A stretch of DNA of 51,010 nt from Rickettsiales bacterium (GCA_002729235.1 PBTY01000019.1:24948-75957); one strand, 5' to 3'. Shown: positions 1 to 9,113, counted from the stretch's first letter. Notes: generated by a model from the letters alone, not told the origin. Program-made: numbers and translations.

Positions 1-389
1 ACTGGATTTTGTAATGGTTCATCAAACGTTTGCTGGATAAAATGCTGAGCAAGTTTTCCATTAAAACCCACATACATTTCGGTCCAGCCTTGCTCCGGTG
101 TTGGCTTGTATCGATGTTTCATGCCTGGTTGGATGAGCATCAGTGATCCGGGTTTTAGCTGATATTCTATACCGTTTGTTTCAAGAATGCCATTTCCCTC
201 TGTGATGAAATTCAATTGAAACTCATCTAATATTCTTCCATTTTCCCAGTCAAAATAATAACCAGATGGGTGATCTGTTGAAGGGTATGCAGTGTATTGG
301 TGAGATTGATACTTTCCGGCAACAGTCAGATAGATGCCCCACTGTCGATCAGCGGGACCAGAGTTTAGATACTTAGCAAAATCTTTCAT
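1..389 (-). CDS. AraC-family transcriptional regulator, N-terminal part (truncated by window edge)
   Basis: The minus strand reads open from an ATG at 389 to the window edge, giving about 129 residues without a stop. The peptide has the look of the cupin-like effector-binding domain of AraC/RhaS-type regulators: a GYYFDWENGR segment, then LDEFQLNFITEGNG, then KPGSLMLIQPGMKHRY, which is the usual beta-barrel with a PG turn and an H-x-Y. The DNA-binding HTH pair would lie beyond the left edge and is not visible. An in-frame stop lies upstream and no other ATG falls in between, which fixes the start. The gene is divergent from the rhamnose operon with 104 bp between them, so a role as its sugar-responsive activator is the natural inference. 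The ligand is not shown by the sequence. Confidence 0.8.
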   Translation of the reverse strand, partial: MKDFAKYLNSGPADRQWGIYLTVAGKYQSHQYTAYPSTDHPSGYYFDWENGRILDEFQLNFITEGNGILETNGIEYQLKPGSLMLIQPGMKHRYKPTPEQGWTEMYVGFNGKLAQHFIQQTFDEPLQNP

Positions 390-396
390 ATCAAAA

Positions 397-425
397 AGTG
401 CAAATGGTATGTCACTTAGTGCAAA
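397..425. promoter_or_regulatory. Candidate AraC-type operator: AGTGCAAA direct repeat, 21 bp apart
   Basis: The 8-mer AGTGCAAA occurs at 397-404 and again at 418-425, so the two copies are 21 bp (two helical turns) apart in the same orientation. AraC-family proteins commonly bind direct half-sites with this spacing. The site lies just upstream of the regulator start at 389 and before the operon start at 494. Assignment to the regulator is an inference. Confidence 0.45.
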
Positions 426-493
426 ATATTAGAAAATGATAAATATAAATTCGTTTTGATGAAAATAATTAAATATCAAAATCAATAAACGAT

Positions 494-2617
494 ATGAGTT
501 TTTCGATTTCTAAAGAGGTGAAAAAAGAAGATTTTAAATATGTTGACTACTTGTGGGATCATGCCAAAGCTGAAAGTCTGGGTGATGACCAGGTAGCACT
601 ATTCTTATATAGGTCAAATATCCTGGGTGCTGATCTACGGGTTACCAACTATGGTGGTGGTAATACATCTTGTAAAACCATAGAGAAAGATCCACTTACC
701 TCCGAAGAGGTAGAAGTCATGTGGGTGAAAGGTTCCGGTGGAGATATTGGTACTTTAAAAAGAGACGGAATTGCAGGGCTTTATGTAGATAAATTACGTG
801 ACCTGAAAAAGGCATACAAAGGGATTGAGTTTGAAGATGAAATTGTGCCTCTTTACTACCACTGTTTGTATGATCTGGACAGTAGGGCACCATCCATAGA
901 TACACCGCTACATGGGTTGCTTCCATTCAAGCATATTGATCATTTGCATCCAGATGCCTTGATCGCTGTGGCAGCAGCAAAAGACAGTGAAGCGATCACT
1001 AAAGAAATCTGGGGTGATACTATGGGATGGGTACCCTGGCAGAGACCTGGTTTTGATCTTGGGTTACAACTGGAAAAATGCTTGAACGAAAATCCGGGGA
1101 TTAGAGGAATCGTCCTGGGGAGTCACGGAGTATTTACCTGGGGTGATACCAGCTATGAATGTTATGTAAATAGTTTAGAAGTCATTGAGGCAGCCTCCAG
1201 ATACATTGAAGAAAGAGAAGGTAAAGATGCTCCTGTATTCGGTGGAACGAAAATGGAAAGTATAGCACCTGATGCCAGAAAAGAACAAGCTTCTTTACTG
1301 GCTCCAGTGTTAAGAGGACTTTGCTCAAGTTACAGTAAGATGATCGGTCATTTCACGGATGATGAACGAGTTCTTCAGTTCGTCAATAGCAATGACCTTG
1401 AGAAGTTAGCTCCATTGGGAACGTCTTGTCCTGATCACTTTCTTAGAACCAAGATACAGCCGTTGGTATTGTCGTTGGCACCTGATGCTGACCTTACTGA
1501 TCCTCTTGCTATCAAGGAACAGATTATCCCTGCATTTGAACAATACAGAAAAGAGTATGCGGAGTACTATGAAACATGCAAAAGGGATAATAGTCCAGCA
1601 ATGCGTGACCCTAACCCGGTAGTAATTCTTTATCCAGGTGTCGGCATGTTCACTTTTGCTAAGAACAAGCAGACTGCCAGAGTTGCTTCTGAATTTTACA
1701 TCAATGCCATCAATGTGATGCGTGGAGCGGAAGCGATTTCTGAGTATACCTCACTGCCTCGTCAAGAAGCTTTTGATATTGAGTACTGGTTATTAGAGGA
1801 AGACAAGCTGAAGCGAATGCCTCCTGAAAAGCCATTGTCACGTCGAGTAGCTATCATCACTGGAGCAGGCGGAGGTATAGGAAAAGCCATTGCTGACAAG
1901 CTTGCAGCAGAGGGTGCTAATGTTGTGATCACTGACATTGACGAGTCGAGAGCAAAAGAAGCGTTCGATACATATAAGCGAGATATCGCTGGTTATGCAG
2001 TCTGCGATGTGACCAATGAAGAGTCGGTTGAGAAAGCTTTTAAGGCGGCATGTTTTAAGTTTGGTGGTGTAGACATCATTGTTCACTCTGCTGGTTTAGC
2101 TATTTCAAAACCACTTGCCGAGACAACTCAGAAAGACTGGGATTTGCTTCAGGAAGTATTAGTAGGAGGTCAGTTCAAAATGGCCAAAACTGGTACAGCC
2201 ATTATGAGAACTCAAGGCTTTGGTGGTGATATAGTAAACATCGCCAGTAAGAATGGATTAGTTGCCGGTAAGAACAACGTGGCATATGGTACCGCGAAAG
2301 CTGCACAGCAACATATGACCAGGCTACTTGCGGCAGAGCTGGGACCAGAGAAAATTAGAGTGAATACAGTCAACCCGGATGGAGTAATCATCGGAAGTAA
2401 AATCTGGGAAGGCAAGTGGGCAGAAGGAAGAGCCAAAGCCTATGGCATTACCGTAGAGGAACTTCCTGCATTTTATGCCAAACGAAACCTGATGAATGAG
2501 ATCATCCGTCCAGAGGATATTGCTAATGGAGTATTTGCTGTGGTTGCTATTTTGGATAAGTCTACTGGTAATATCATCAATGTGGATGGTGGTATGGCTG
2601 AAGCTTTTGTAAGATAA
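494..2617 (+). CDS. rhaEW: Bifunctional rhamnulose-1-phosphate aldolase / L-lactaldehyde dehydrogenase (RhaEW type)
   Basis: A 707-residue fusion protein. Residues about 30-400 are a class II aldolase/adducin domain with GGGNTS at 54-59 (phosphate-binding loop) and metal ligands H150 and H152 in HLHPDA, plus H211 in GSHGVF. Residues about 445-707 are a short-chain dehydrogenase with the NAD-binding TGAGGGIG at 456-463, NIAS with S585, and the catalytic Y598-x3-K602. This arrangement is that of the bacterial rhamnose enzymes that split L-rhamnulose-1-phosphate into DHAP and L-lactaldehyde and oxidise the latter to L-lactate. It is the first gene of the operon and is followed after 7 bp by the isomerase. 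All key residues of both domains are present, so both activities are likely. The substrate assignment rests on the family and on the adjacent isomerase and kinase. Confidence 0.92.
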   Translation: MSFSISKEVKKEDFKYVDYLWDHAKAESLGDDQVALFLYRSNILGADLRVTNYGGGNTSCKTIEKDPLTSEEVEVMWVKGSGGDIGTLKRDGIAGLYVDKLRDLKKAYKGIEFEDEIVPLYYHCLYDLDSRAPSIDTPLHGLLPFKHIDHLHPDALIAVAAAKDSEAITKEIWGDTMGWVPWQRPGFDLGLQLEKCLNENPGIRGIVLGSHGVFTWGDTSYECYVNSLEVIEAASRYIEEREGKDAPVFGGTKMESIAPDARKEQASLLAPVLRGLCSSYSKMIGHFTDDERVLQFVNSNDLEKLAPLGTSCPDHFLRTKIQPLVLSLAPDADLTDPLAIKEQIIPAFEQYRKEYAEYYETCKRDNSPAMRDPNPVVILYPGVGMFTFAKNKQTARVASEFYINAINVMRGAEAISEYTSLPRQEAFDIEYWLLEEDKLKRMPPEKPLSRRVAIITGAGGGIGKAIADKLAAEGANVVITDIDESRAKEAFDTYKRDIAGYAVCDVTNEESVEKAFKAACFKFGGVDIIVHSAGLAISKPLAETTQKDWDLLQEVLVGGQFKMAKTGTAIMRTQGFGGDIVNIASKNGLVAGKNNVAYGTAKAAQQHMTRLLAAELGPEKIRVNTVNPDGVIIGSKIWEGKWAEGRAKAYGITVEELPAFYAKRNLMNEIIRPEDIANGVFAVVAILDKSTGNIINVDGGMAEAFVR

Positions 2618-2624
2618 TATAGCC

Positions 2625-3908
2625 ATGGTTATTGATAAGCAACAAATACACGATACAAACAGCTCAATAGCGGATGACCATCAGGCAAGTTTTGAGGTGT
2701 TGCAGAATAGACTTGAGAAGGAAGGTGTCAACACTGAAGAAGTTGTTGAAAAGCTCAAAGAGTTTCAGGTAGCTATTCCTAGTTGGGCATTGGGAGCAGG
2801 AGGTACTCGATTCGGTCGCTTCTCCATGGGAGGAGAACCCGGTACTCTTGAAGAAAAAATCGATGATGTGGGAGTTATTCACGCATTGACTCATACTGCT
2901 GGGGCCATTAGTCTTCATATTCCGTGGGATATTCCTTCTGATTATAAGGCTATTAAAGAAAAAGCTTCAGCGGCAGGTTTGGTCTTTGATGCGGTAAACT
3001 CAAATACCTTTCAGGATCAAAAAGGACAAATGAACTCCTATAAATATGGCTCCTTGAGCAACGAAAGTCAGTTCTCAAGAGAGCAAGCGATTGCACACAA
3101 TATTGATGTCGTTAAGATAGGAGAACAACTTGGGAGTAAAGCACTCACCGTCTGGTTAGCAGATGGTGCGTCTTTCCCTGGTCAAAACAACTTCCGAAAA
3201 GCCTTCCAGAGAACTCAGGAGTCGTTAAGTGAAATCTATACCCATATGCCAAATGATTGGAATATGCTGGTGGAGTACAAGCCTTATGAGCCCAATTTCT
3301 ATTCCACTGTGATTCAAGATTGGGGCACTTCTCTGATGCTCGCTGAAGGTTGTGGTGATCGTGCACATACGTTGGTGGACCTTGGACATCATTTGCCAAA
3401 TACCAATATCGAGCAAATTGTGGCAACACTGATGATGCGCGGTAGATTGGGAGGCTTTCACTTCAATGATAGCAAATACGGAGACGATGATCTCACTTGT
3501 GGAAGTATCAAACCCTATCAGCTCTTTTTGATTTTCAACGAGCTTGTATATGGTATGAATAATAATGAGGCTAATAATCCACCATTAGCCTGGATGATCG
3601 ATGCAAGTCATAATTTGAAGGATCCTCTGGAAGACCTTATTCAATCACTGGAAGCCATTCAATTAGCATATGCTCAGGCATTGTTGGTAGATCATCAGCT
3701 GCTGGCAGAGGCTCAGGCAAATCATGATGTAACGTTGGCTCAGGAGATTCTTCAGAATGCCTACCGAACTGACGTGAGACCATTGATTGCAGAATCTAGA
3801 AAATTGGCTGGTGCTGCTATTGATCCAGTGAAAGCCTATCGGGCCTTAGGGGTTCGTGAAAGCTTAATTGAAGATAGAGGAGTCAATGTACTAGCTACAG
3901 GATTGTAA
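2625..3908 (+). CDS. rhaI: L-rhamnose isomerase, RhaI type
   Basis: A 427-residue TIM-barrel sugar isomerase that would convert L-rhamnose to L-rhamnulose in the cytoplasm. The sequence follows the RhaI (Pseudomonas/Bacillus-type) family rather than the E. coli RhaA form: an N-terminal SWALGAGGTRFGRF segment, HIPWDIP, and the metal-site strands with E in VEYKPYEP, the H in VDLGHHLPNTN, and D in FHFNDSKYGDDD. The start at 2625 is the first ATG after the rhaEW stop, 7 bp away. Its stop (3906-3908) overlaps the kinase ATG by one base, so translation is probably coupled. Nothing looks truncated. Confidence 0.93.
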   Translation: MVIDKQQIHDTNSSIADDHQASFEVLQNRLEKEGVNTEEVVEKLKEFQVAIPSWALGAGGTRFGRFSMGGEPGTLEEKIDDVGVIHALTHTAGAISLHIPWDIPSDYKAIKEKASAAGLVFDAVNSNTFQDQKGQMNSYKYGSLSNESQFSREQAIAHNIDVVKIGEQLGSKALTVWLADGASFPGQNNFRKAFQRTQESLSEIYTHMPNDWNMLVEYKPYEPNFYSTVIQDWGTSLMLAEGCGDRAHTLVDLGHHLPNTNIEQIVATLMMRGRLGGFHFNDSKYGDDDLTCGSIKPYQLFLIFNELVYGMNNNEANNPPLAWMIDASHNLKDPLEDLIQSLEAIQLAYAQALLVDHQLLAEAQANHDVTLAQEILQNAYRTDVRPLIAESRKLAGAAIDPVKAYRALGVRESLIEDRGVNVLATGL

Positions 3909-5275
3909 TGATGGAGGTGACAGCAATATTCGATATAGGTAAGACTAACAAGAAATTCTTTCTTTTAGATTCATCCTTAAAAGAAGTATACAGGGAATAC
4001 ATTCGCTTTGACGAAACTGTTGATGATGATGGATATCCATGTGAAGACTTGAATAGTCTGGTCGCCTGGATGAAAAATATCTACAAGCAAATTTCTAATG
4101 ATCCACAGTATACGGTACAAAGTCTCAACTTTTCAACCTATGGAGCCTCATTGGTGCATGTGGATAGTCTAGGTCAACCTGTTGCCCCCTTTTACAATTA
4201 TCTAAAACCATTACCAGAGGAGATTAAAAGCAAATTTCTGAATAAACATGGAGGGCAGGAAAGTTTTGAATTAACGACTTCCAGCCCTTTCATGGGCATG
4301 CTGAATTCTGGTTTGCAACTTTACTATTTAAAGTATTTCAAACCCGATTTATTTGCTCGAATCAAATGTTCCATGCATTTTCCTCAGTATTTAAGCTCGT
4401 TGTTTAGTGGAGAATGCGTTACTGATTATACAAGCCTTGGTTGTCATACGGGGCTTTGGGACATGGCGAACAACAGGTATGCAAAATGGGTCACTGATGA
4501 GAAGTTGGAGCAGCTACTTTGTCCTATTGTGCCTTCAGATACCCATTATATTAAAGATGGTGTTCGAATAGGTGTGGGAATCCATGATAGCTCGTCGGCC
4601 TTGATACCATATTACAATGCCAATCAGGAGCCTTTTACATTAATTTCAACAGGTACCTGGAGTATCTGCATGAATCTGTACAACAATACGGGTCTGACAT
4701 CCTCGGAGTTGGAGGCTGATTGCTTAAACTTTCTGAACCCTAAAGGTCTTTCAGTGAAGGCATCCAGGCTTTTTCTTGGTAAACACTTGAGCAATACCGC
4801 CAAGCTGTTATCAGATCACTATGGTGTGGATTATCAATCTTATAAATCCTTAAAAAAACCGCAAGATTTTACTTCAAAGCGGGTAGGATCAAGGCAGTTG
4901 ATGTTTGACCATTCTGAAATTAATCCTGAGCGATTTGGGTTTAGAAACAATGCTGCACCAGACTTTGATCAATTTGAAGGGTATGAGGATGCAATGAGTC
5001 AGTTCTTTGATGAAATCACTGATCTACAAATTGCTTCTCTTAAGTTGGCTATCGGTGAATCAGAGATGGAAAATATCTACGTGGATGGAGGATTTAGTTC
5101 GAGCGAGATTTTTATTCGCTTTTTAGCTGACAAGCTACCTGCTTATAAAGTTTATTCTTCTTCTTTTCCTTTAGGCTCAGCCTTAGGAGCAGCCGTAGCT
5201 GTCAATCATCGGAATCTTCCTGATGGATTTCTAGAAAAAGTTTATGCTGTCAAATTAACACCTGCCCTCGTATGA
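3908..5275 (+). CDS. rhaB: FGGY-family carbohydrate kinase, probable rhamnulokinase
   Basis: A 455-residue FGGY kinase. The N-terminal phosphate loop reads FDIGKTNKKFF (residues about 8-18). The catalytic-base region is GVGIHDSSSALIPY, with the aspartate after the conserved GxH. The ATP-site segment ISTGTWSICMNL lies in the middle and YVDGGFSSSEIF near the C-terminus. The family phosphorylates ketoses at O1; with the isomerase directly upstream the substrate is most simply L-rhamnulose. The start overlaps the rhaI stop by one base, and a second ATG follows at 3911. The stop overlaps the next gene's start by four bases (ATGA). A rare 6-deoxyketose kinase such as fuculokinase cannot be excluded by sequence alone. 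Confidence 0.88.
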   Translation: MMEVTAIFDIGKTNKKFFLLDSSLKEVYREYIRFDETVDDDGYPCEDLNSLVAWMKNIYKQISNDPQYTVQSLNFSTYGASLVHVDSLGQPVAPFYNYLKPLPEEIKSKFLNKHGGQESFELTTSSPFMGMLNSGLQLYYLKYFKPDLFARIKCSMHFPQYLSSLFSGECVTDYTSLGCHTGLWDMANNRYAKWVTDEKLEQLLCPIVPSDTHYIKDGVRIGVGIHDSSSALIPYYNANQEPFTLISTGTWSICMNLYNNTGLTSSELEADCLNFLNPKGLSVKASRLFLGKHLSNTAKLLSDHYGVDYQSYKSLKKPQDFTSKRVGSRQLMFDHSEINPERFGFRNNAAPDFDQFEGYEDAMSQFFDEITDLQIASLKLAIGESEMENIYVDGGFSSSEIFIRFLADKLPAYKVYSSSFPLGSALGAAVAVNHRNLPDGFLEKVYAVKLTPALV

Positions 5276-6555
5276 ATCTCGAATTATTACATCCAAGAAA
5301 TCGCATTGCCATGATCATGGAATTGATCTATAAGAATGGCATGACCACAACTTCTGGAGGCAACATATCCATCAAAGATGAAGATGGAAATATATGGGTG
5401 ACCCCAGGAGCAATAGATAAAGGGAATCTTACTCCAAAAGATATTGTATGTGTGAAGAAGGATGGTTCAATTGAAGGTATCCACAAACCATCTTCTGAGT
5501 TTCCTTTTCACAAAGCTATCTATGATCTGAGACCCGATCTAAATGCCGTAATTCATGCCCATCCTCCAGCGTTGGTGTCCTTTAGTATTGTCAGACAAAT
5601 TCCTGATACGAATATCATTCCTCAGACTAAAAAGTTTTGTGGTCCTGTAGGCTATGCACCATATAAGTTACCAGGTAGTGAAGAGTTGGGGAAGAGCATA
5701 TCAGCCATTTTCGATAAAGGGTATAACTCTGTGATCATGGAAAACCATGGTACTGTAGTGGGGGGATCCAATCTGTTTAGAGCCTTCCAACGATTTGAGA
5801 CCTTGGAGTTTTGTGCCAGGTCGATCATCAATTCTCAAAAGTTAGGTGGATTTAAGTCACTAGGAGAGGAACAGATTGCAGCTTTTGAGAATCAGGAAGT
5901 AGAGCTGCCAGAAGCTGAGGAAACGGTTTATACCACTGATGAGAAGGAGATCCGAAACGAGATCTATTCTTATGTGAAAAGAGCATGCCAGCAAAATCTC
6001 ATGATAAGTAGTCATGGGACGGTTTCTATGCGCTGGAGAGGAAATGACTTCTTGATCACACCTACCAGTCTTAATAGACGGTTTATTGGTCACACGGACA
6101 TCGTGCAGATCAAAAATGGGACTAGAGAAAAAGGGAAATATCCAAGCAAGGCGGTTAAGCTACATCAGGATATTTATGAGCATAACCCTGAGATTAACTG
6201 CATAATAAATACCCAACCAGCCAATGTGATGGCTTTTGGAATATCTCATCAACTTTTCCAGACACGCACAATTCCCGAGAGTTACATTTTACTCAAAGAC
6301 ATTCCTTTCATTGACTTTGGAGACCACCTAAATGGTAACCTCACAGTGCCGAAGGTTATTTCCGTAGAGACTCCAATTGCAATCATTAAAAACGACAGTG
6401 TCCTGGTAACAGGTAAAACTATGTTGGAGACTTTTGATCGTCTGGAGGTTGCTGAATTTAGCGCTCAATCTTTGATTGAAAGCACAGTTCTAGGGGATCT
6501 GGTGGCCATTGGTCAACCAGAGATTGATGATTTGGTTGAAAAATTTCTGAAATAA
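5272..6555 (+). CDS. Tandem class II aldolase/adducin-domain protein with degenerate second domain
   Basis: A 427-residue protein made of two class II aldolase/adducin domains. Domain 1 (about 1-205) keeps the fuculose-phosphate-aldolase-like active site: TTTSGGNIS at 25-33, the acid E76 in SSEFPFH, metal ligands H95 and H97 in HAHPPA, and H159 in ENHGTV. Domain 2 (about 225-427) has the fold-defining segments SHGTVSMR and ITPTS, but the matching positions are NTQPAN at 313-318 instead of HxHP, PSKAVKLH instead of an SSE motif, and IKNDSV instead of ENHGT. It therefore appears catalytically dead. The gene is the fourth of the rhamnose operon, with a 4-bp overlap upstream and a directly abutting gene downstream. 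The rhamnulose-1-phosphate cleavage seems covered by the first gene, so the substrate of this one is unknown; a second 6-deoxy sugar phosphate is possible. Confidence 0.85.
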   Translation: MNLELLHPRNRIAMIMELIYKNGMTTTSGGNISIKDEDGNIWVTPGAIDKGNLTPKDIVCVKKDGSIEGIHKPSSEFPFHKAIYDLRPDLNAVIHAHPPALVSFSIVRQIPDTNIIPQTKKFCGPVGYAPYKLPGSEELGKSISAIFDKGYNSVIMENHGTVVGGSNLFRAFQRFETLEFCARSIINSQKLGGFKSLGEEQIAAFENQEVELPEAEETVYTTDEKEIRNEIYSYVKRACQQNLMISSHGTVSMRWRGNDFLITPTSLNRRFIGHTDIVQIKNGTREKGKYPSKAVKLHQDIYEHNPEINCIINTQPANVMAFGISHQLFQTRTIPESYILLKDIPFIDFGDHLNGNLTVPKVISVETPIAIIKNDSVLVTGKTMLETFDRLEVAEFSAQSLIESTVLGDLVAIGQPEIDDLVEKFLK

Positions 6556-7704
6556 ATGAAAGAATATATTAACCCGAAATACGCAGAAATAGAGCTTCTT
6601 CGACAAAGAGCAAAAAGGAAAATCCCACCTTTTGCTTATGAATACCTCGATGGAGGCTGCAACTCTGAAATTAGTATTAGACGGAATACTAATGAGATTA
6701 GACAGCTCTTATTGAAACCATATTATCTCAAAAATTATACTACTCCAGATCTGAGTGTTGAGCTGTTCGGCAAGCGATATGACTTACCTTTTGGGATTTC
6801 TCCAGTAGGACTACAGGGCATGATGTGGCCAGGGGCGTCTGAGATTTTGGCTAAAGCTGCGGGAGATTATAATATACCTTATATACTAAGTACTGTCGGC
6901 ACGGCAAGTATCGAAGAGATTGGTGATCTGGCGCAAGGTAATGCCTGGTTTCAGCTATATAATCCAAAAGAAGAGAGCCTGAGAAATGATCTGCTAAAAC
7001 GTGCTGAGGTTGCAGGATATCCGGTATTGGTGATTCTGGCGGATGTGCCCACGTTTGGTTACAGATCAAAAGAGATTAGAAATGGTCTGGCAATACCTCC
7101 GAAAATGACTTTGAGAAACATCTCTCAGATTATGACCAGGCCACATTGGGCACTAAGTACTTTGGCGCATGGAGTTCCTGAGTTCAAGACACTAAAACCT
7201 TACATCCCTAGAGGACTCAGCCTGAAGCATCTTGGCTTGTTTATGGACAAGACTTTTGATGGTCGGTTGAGTGAAGAAAAAGTGAAAGAACTACGCGATA
7301 AGTGGAAAGGAAAATTGGTCATAAAGGGACTGGAAAATGAAGAAGATGTTGAGAAAGTGATCTCCATTGGTTTGGATGGTGTAATAGTTTCCAATCACGG
7401 TGGTCGACAGCTGGACAATGGAAGATCGACTATCAAATCTATGCCCCCGATAGTAGATAAGTTTCGTGATCAAATCACTGTGATGATGGATAGTGGAGTT
7501 CGAACAGGACCGGACATTGCGTGTACACTTGCTTCAGGAGCAGAATTCGCCTTTTTAGGTCGGTCTTTTATGTATGGAGTATCAGCACTTGGGAAGAAGG
7601 GAGGGGATCACACTGTTTCAATTTTAAGAAAACAACTCACACAAGTACTTAATCAACTGTGCTGTCCAAATGTCAGCACTCTAAAAGAACATTTAACTAG
7701 TTAA
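6556..7704 (+). CDS. lldD: FMN-dependent alpha-hydroxy acid dehydrogenase, probable L-lactate dehydrogenase
   Basis: A 382-residue TIM-barrel flavoprotein of the glycolate oxidase/L-lactate dehydrogenase family. Seen in order: AYEYLDGG near residue 27-34, the FMN-contact QLYNP with Y135, a DVPTFGYRSKEIRNG segment carrying R170, the catalytic SNHGGRQLD with H281 and R284, and the FMN phosphate-binding DSGVRTGPD followed by GAEFAFLGRSF. All residues needed for hydride transfer from a 2-hydroxyacid are present. The first enzyme of the operon should yield L-lactate, so oxidation to pyruvate is a coherent final step. The ATG follows the previous stop with no gap. The electron acceptor (quinone or oxygen) cannot be told from the sequence. 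Confidence 0.87.
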   Translation: MKEYINPKYAEIELLRQRAKRKIPPFAYEYLDGGCNSEISIRRNTNEIRQLLLKPYYLKNYTTPDLSVELFGKRYDLPFGISPVGLQGMMWPGASEILAKAAGDYNIPYILSTVGTASIEEIGDLAQGNAWFQLYNPKEESLRNDLLKRAEVAGYPVLVILADVPTFGYRSKEIRNGLAIPPKMTLRNISQIMTRPHWALSTLAHGVPEFKTLKPYIPRGLSLKHLGLFMDKTFDGRLSEEKVKELRDKWKGKLVIKGLENEEDVEKVISIGLDGVIVSNHGGRQLDNGRSTIKSMPPIVDKFRDQITVMMDSGVRTGPDIACTLASGAEFAFLGRSFMYGVSALGKKGGDHTVSILRKQLTQVLNQLCCPNVSTLKEHLTS

Positions 7705-7724
7705 CCTTAACCTACCCAATATTG

Positions 7725-9113
7725 ATGAGCGATCAGGCAGAAAATAATAGCAACGAATTTGAAAGAACACCAGTCCCAACATCCAGTCTGAAAGGATGGA
7801 GGAGTTTTCTGGGCATGTATGCAGGAGAACATGCTGCTGGCACGGAGTTCGTTATTGGTCCACTATTCCTCACAGCTGGTGTCAGTGCATTTGATCTAAT
7901 CATTGGCTTACTTGTTGGAAATTTGCTAGCAGTTCTTTCATGGAGATTCCTCACAGCGGAGATAGCAGTCAAGCATCGACTGACGCTTTACTATCAACTG
8001 GAGAAGATCTGTGGCCGCAAGTTGGTATCTGTTTATAACGTAGCCAATGGAGTGCTATTCTGTTTCCTGGCAGGTTCTATGGTGACTGTGTCAGCTACTG
8101 CAGTTGGTATTCCCTTTGACATGGAAATGCCAAAATTGACCGACACCATGCCAAATGGGATAACCTGGGTGGTGATTGTGATAGCAATTGGTGCTGTTAT
8201 CTCGGTGATAGCAGCCAGAGGTTATGACACAGTGAGTAAAGCTGCTAATGTCATGTCTCCTTTTATCGTGTTGGCATTTGTTGCTTGTGGTTTTGTTGCC
8301 ATCAATCAACTTGGCGTGACAAGTTTTTCAGACTTTTGGAATATCTGGGGAGAAGGTTCCGATCCTTTTCCTGGTCAGATTAAGTACACATTTTGGCATG
8401 TAGCACTATGGTCCTGGTTTGCCAATGGCGCGATGCATATTGGGATGTCTGATTTGTCTGTTTTTCGGTTTGCCAAATCGGTTAAGGCTGGCTGGACCAC
8501 AGCCGCAGGAATGTACGTAGGGCATTATATGGCATGGATAGCTGCAGCATTACTTTATGCGGTTTATTTACGCACACCGGAAGCTCAGACACTCCTGGCT
8601 GAGGGCATGGCTCCATCTGTCGCTCCGGGTCCTCTCGCATACAATGCGATTGGAGTCTTTGGTATCATTGCAGTGATCATAGCCGGGTGGACCACCGCCA
8701 ATCCAACAATCTATAGAGCGGGTCTGGCTTTTCAGTCAATCATACCCGGTGCATCTAGATTTTGGGTGACCATTCTGGCTGGTGCAGTGGCTACAATTGC
8801 AGGTCTTTTTCCTGCCTTTGCTATGAAGCTTCTAGACTTTGTAGCTCTCTATGGATACATACTTGCACCAATGGGAGCGATTGTGGTTTTTGATCATTTC
8901 TTTAATCTCCGAGAAAAGCTTGGTGACTATAAAAGTGATTCGCTTAATTGGAAGGTCTTATTGGCCTGGGTAATTCCACCGGCAGCCTTCTATTTTGTAT
9001 CGGTATTTTTTGGTGTATTTCTTTCATTTTTAACCCTTCCTGCATGGATTTTAAGTGGATTACTCTATTTGATATTTGTTAACGGTAGAAGGTCTGATGA
9101 GATATTTTCATAA
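7725..9113 (+). CDS. NCS1-family (purine/cytosine permease-like) transporter
   Basis: A 462-residue integral membrane protein with about 12 hydrophobic segments. The N-terminal region (SLKGWRSFLGMYAGEHAAGTE through FLTAEIAVKHRLT) and the central helix with ANPTIYRAGLAFQ resemble nucleobase:cation symporter-1 permeases of the cytosine permease branch. The ATG at 7725 is preferred; a TTG at 7722 adds only one residue. It sits 20 bp after the lactate dehydrogenase gene in the same orientation and is the only transporter of the rhamnose operon. Uptake of L-rhamnose or an exchange of a pathway product is therefore inferred from position. No canonical RhaT or ABC system is present in the window. 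Family call is good; the substrate is unknown. Confidence 0.8.
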   Translation: MSDQAENNSNEFERTPVPTSSLKGWRSFLGMYAGEHAAGTEFVIGPLFLTAGVSAFDLIIGLLVGNLLAVLSWRFLTAEIAVKHRLTLYYQLEKICGRKLVSVYNVANGVLFCFLAGSMVTVSATAVGIPFDMEMPKLTDTMPNGITWVVIVIAIGAVISVIAARGYDTVSKAANVMSPFIVLAFVACGFVAINQLGVTSFSDFWNIWGEGSDPFPGQIKYTFWHVALWSWFANGAMHIGMSDLSVFRFAKSVKAGWTTAAGMYVGHYMAWIAAALLYAVYLRTPEAQTLLAEGMAPSVAPGPLAYNAIGVFGIIAVIIAGWTTANPTIYRAGLAFQSIIPGASRFWVTILAGAVATIAGLFPAFAMKLLDFVALYGYILAPMGAIVVFDHFFNLREKLGDYKSDSLNWKVLLAWVIPPAAFYFVSVFFGVFLSFLTLPAWILSGLLYLIFVNGRRSDEIFS

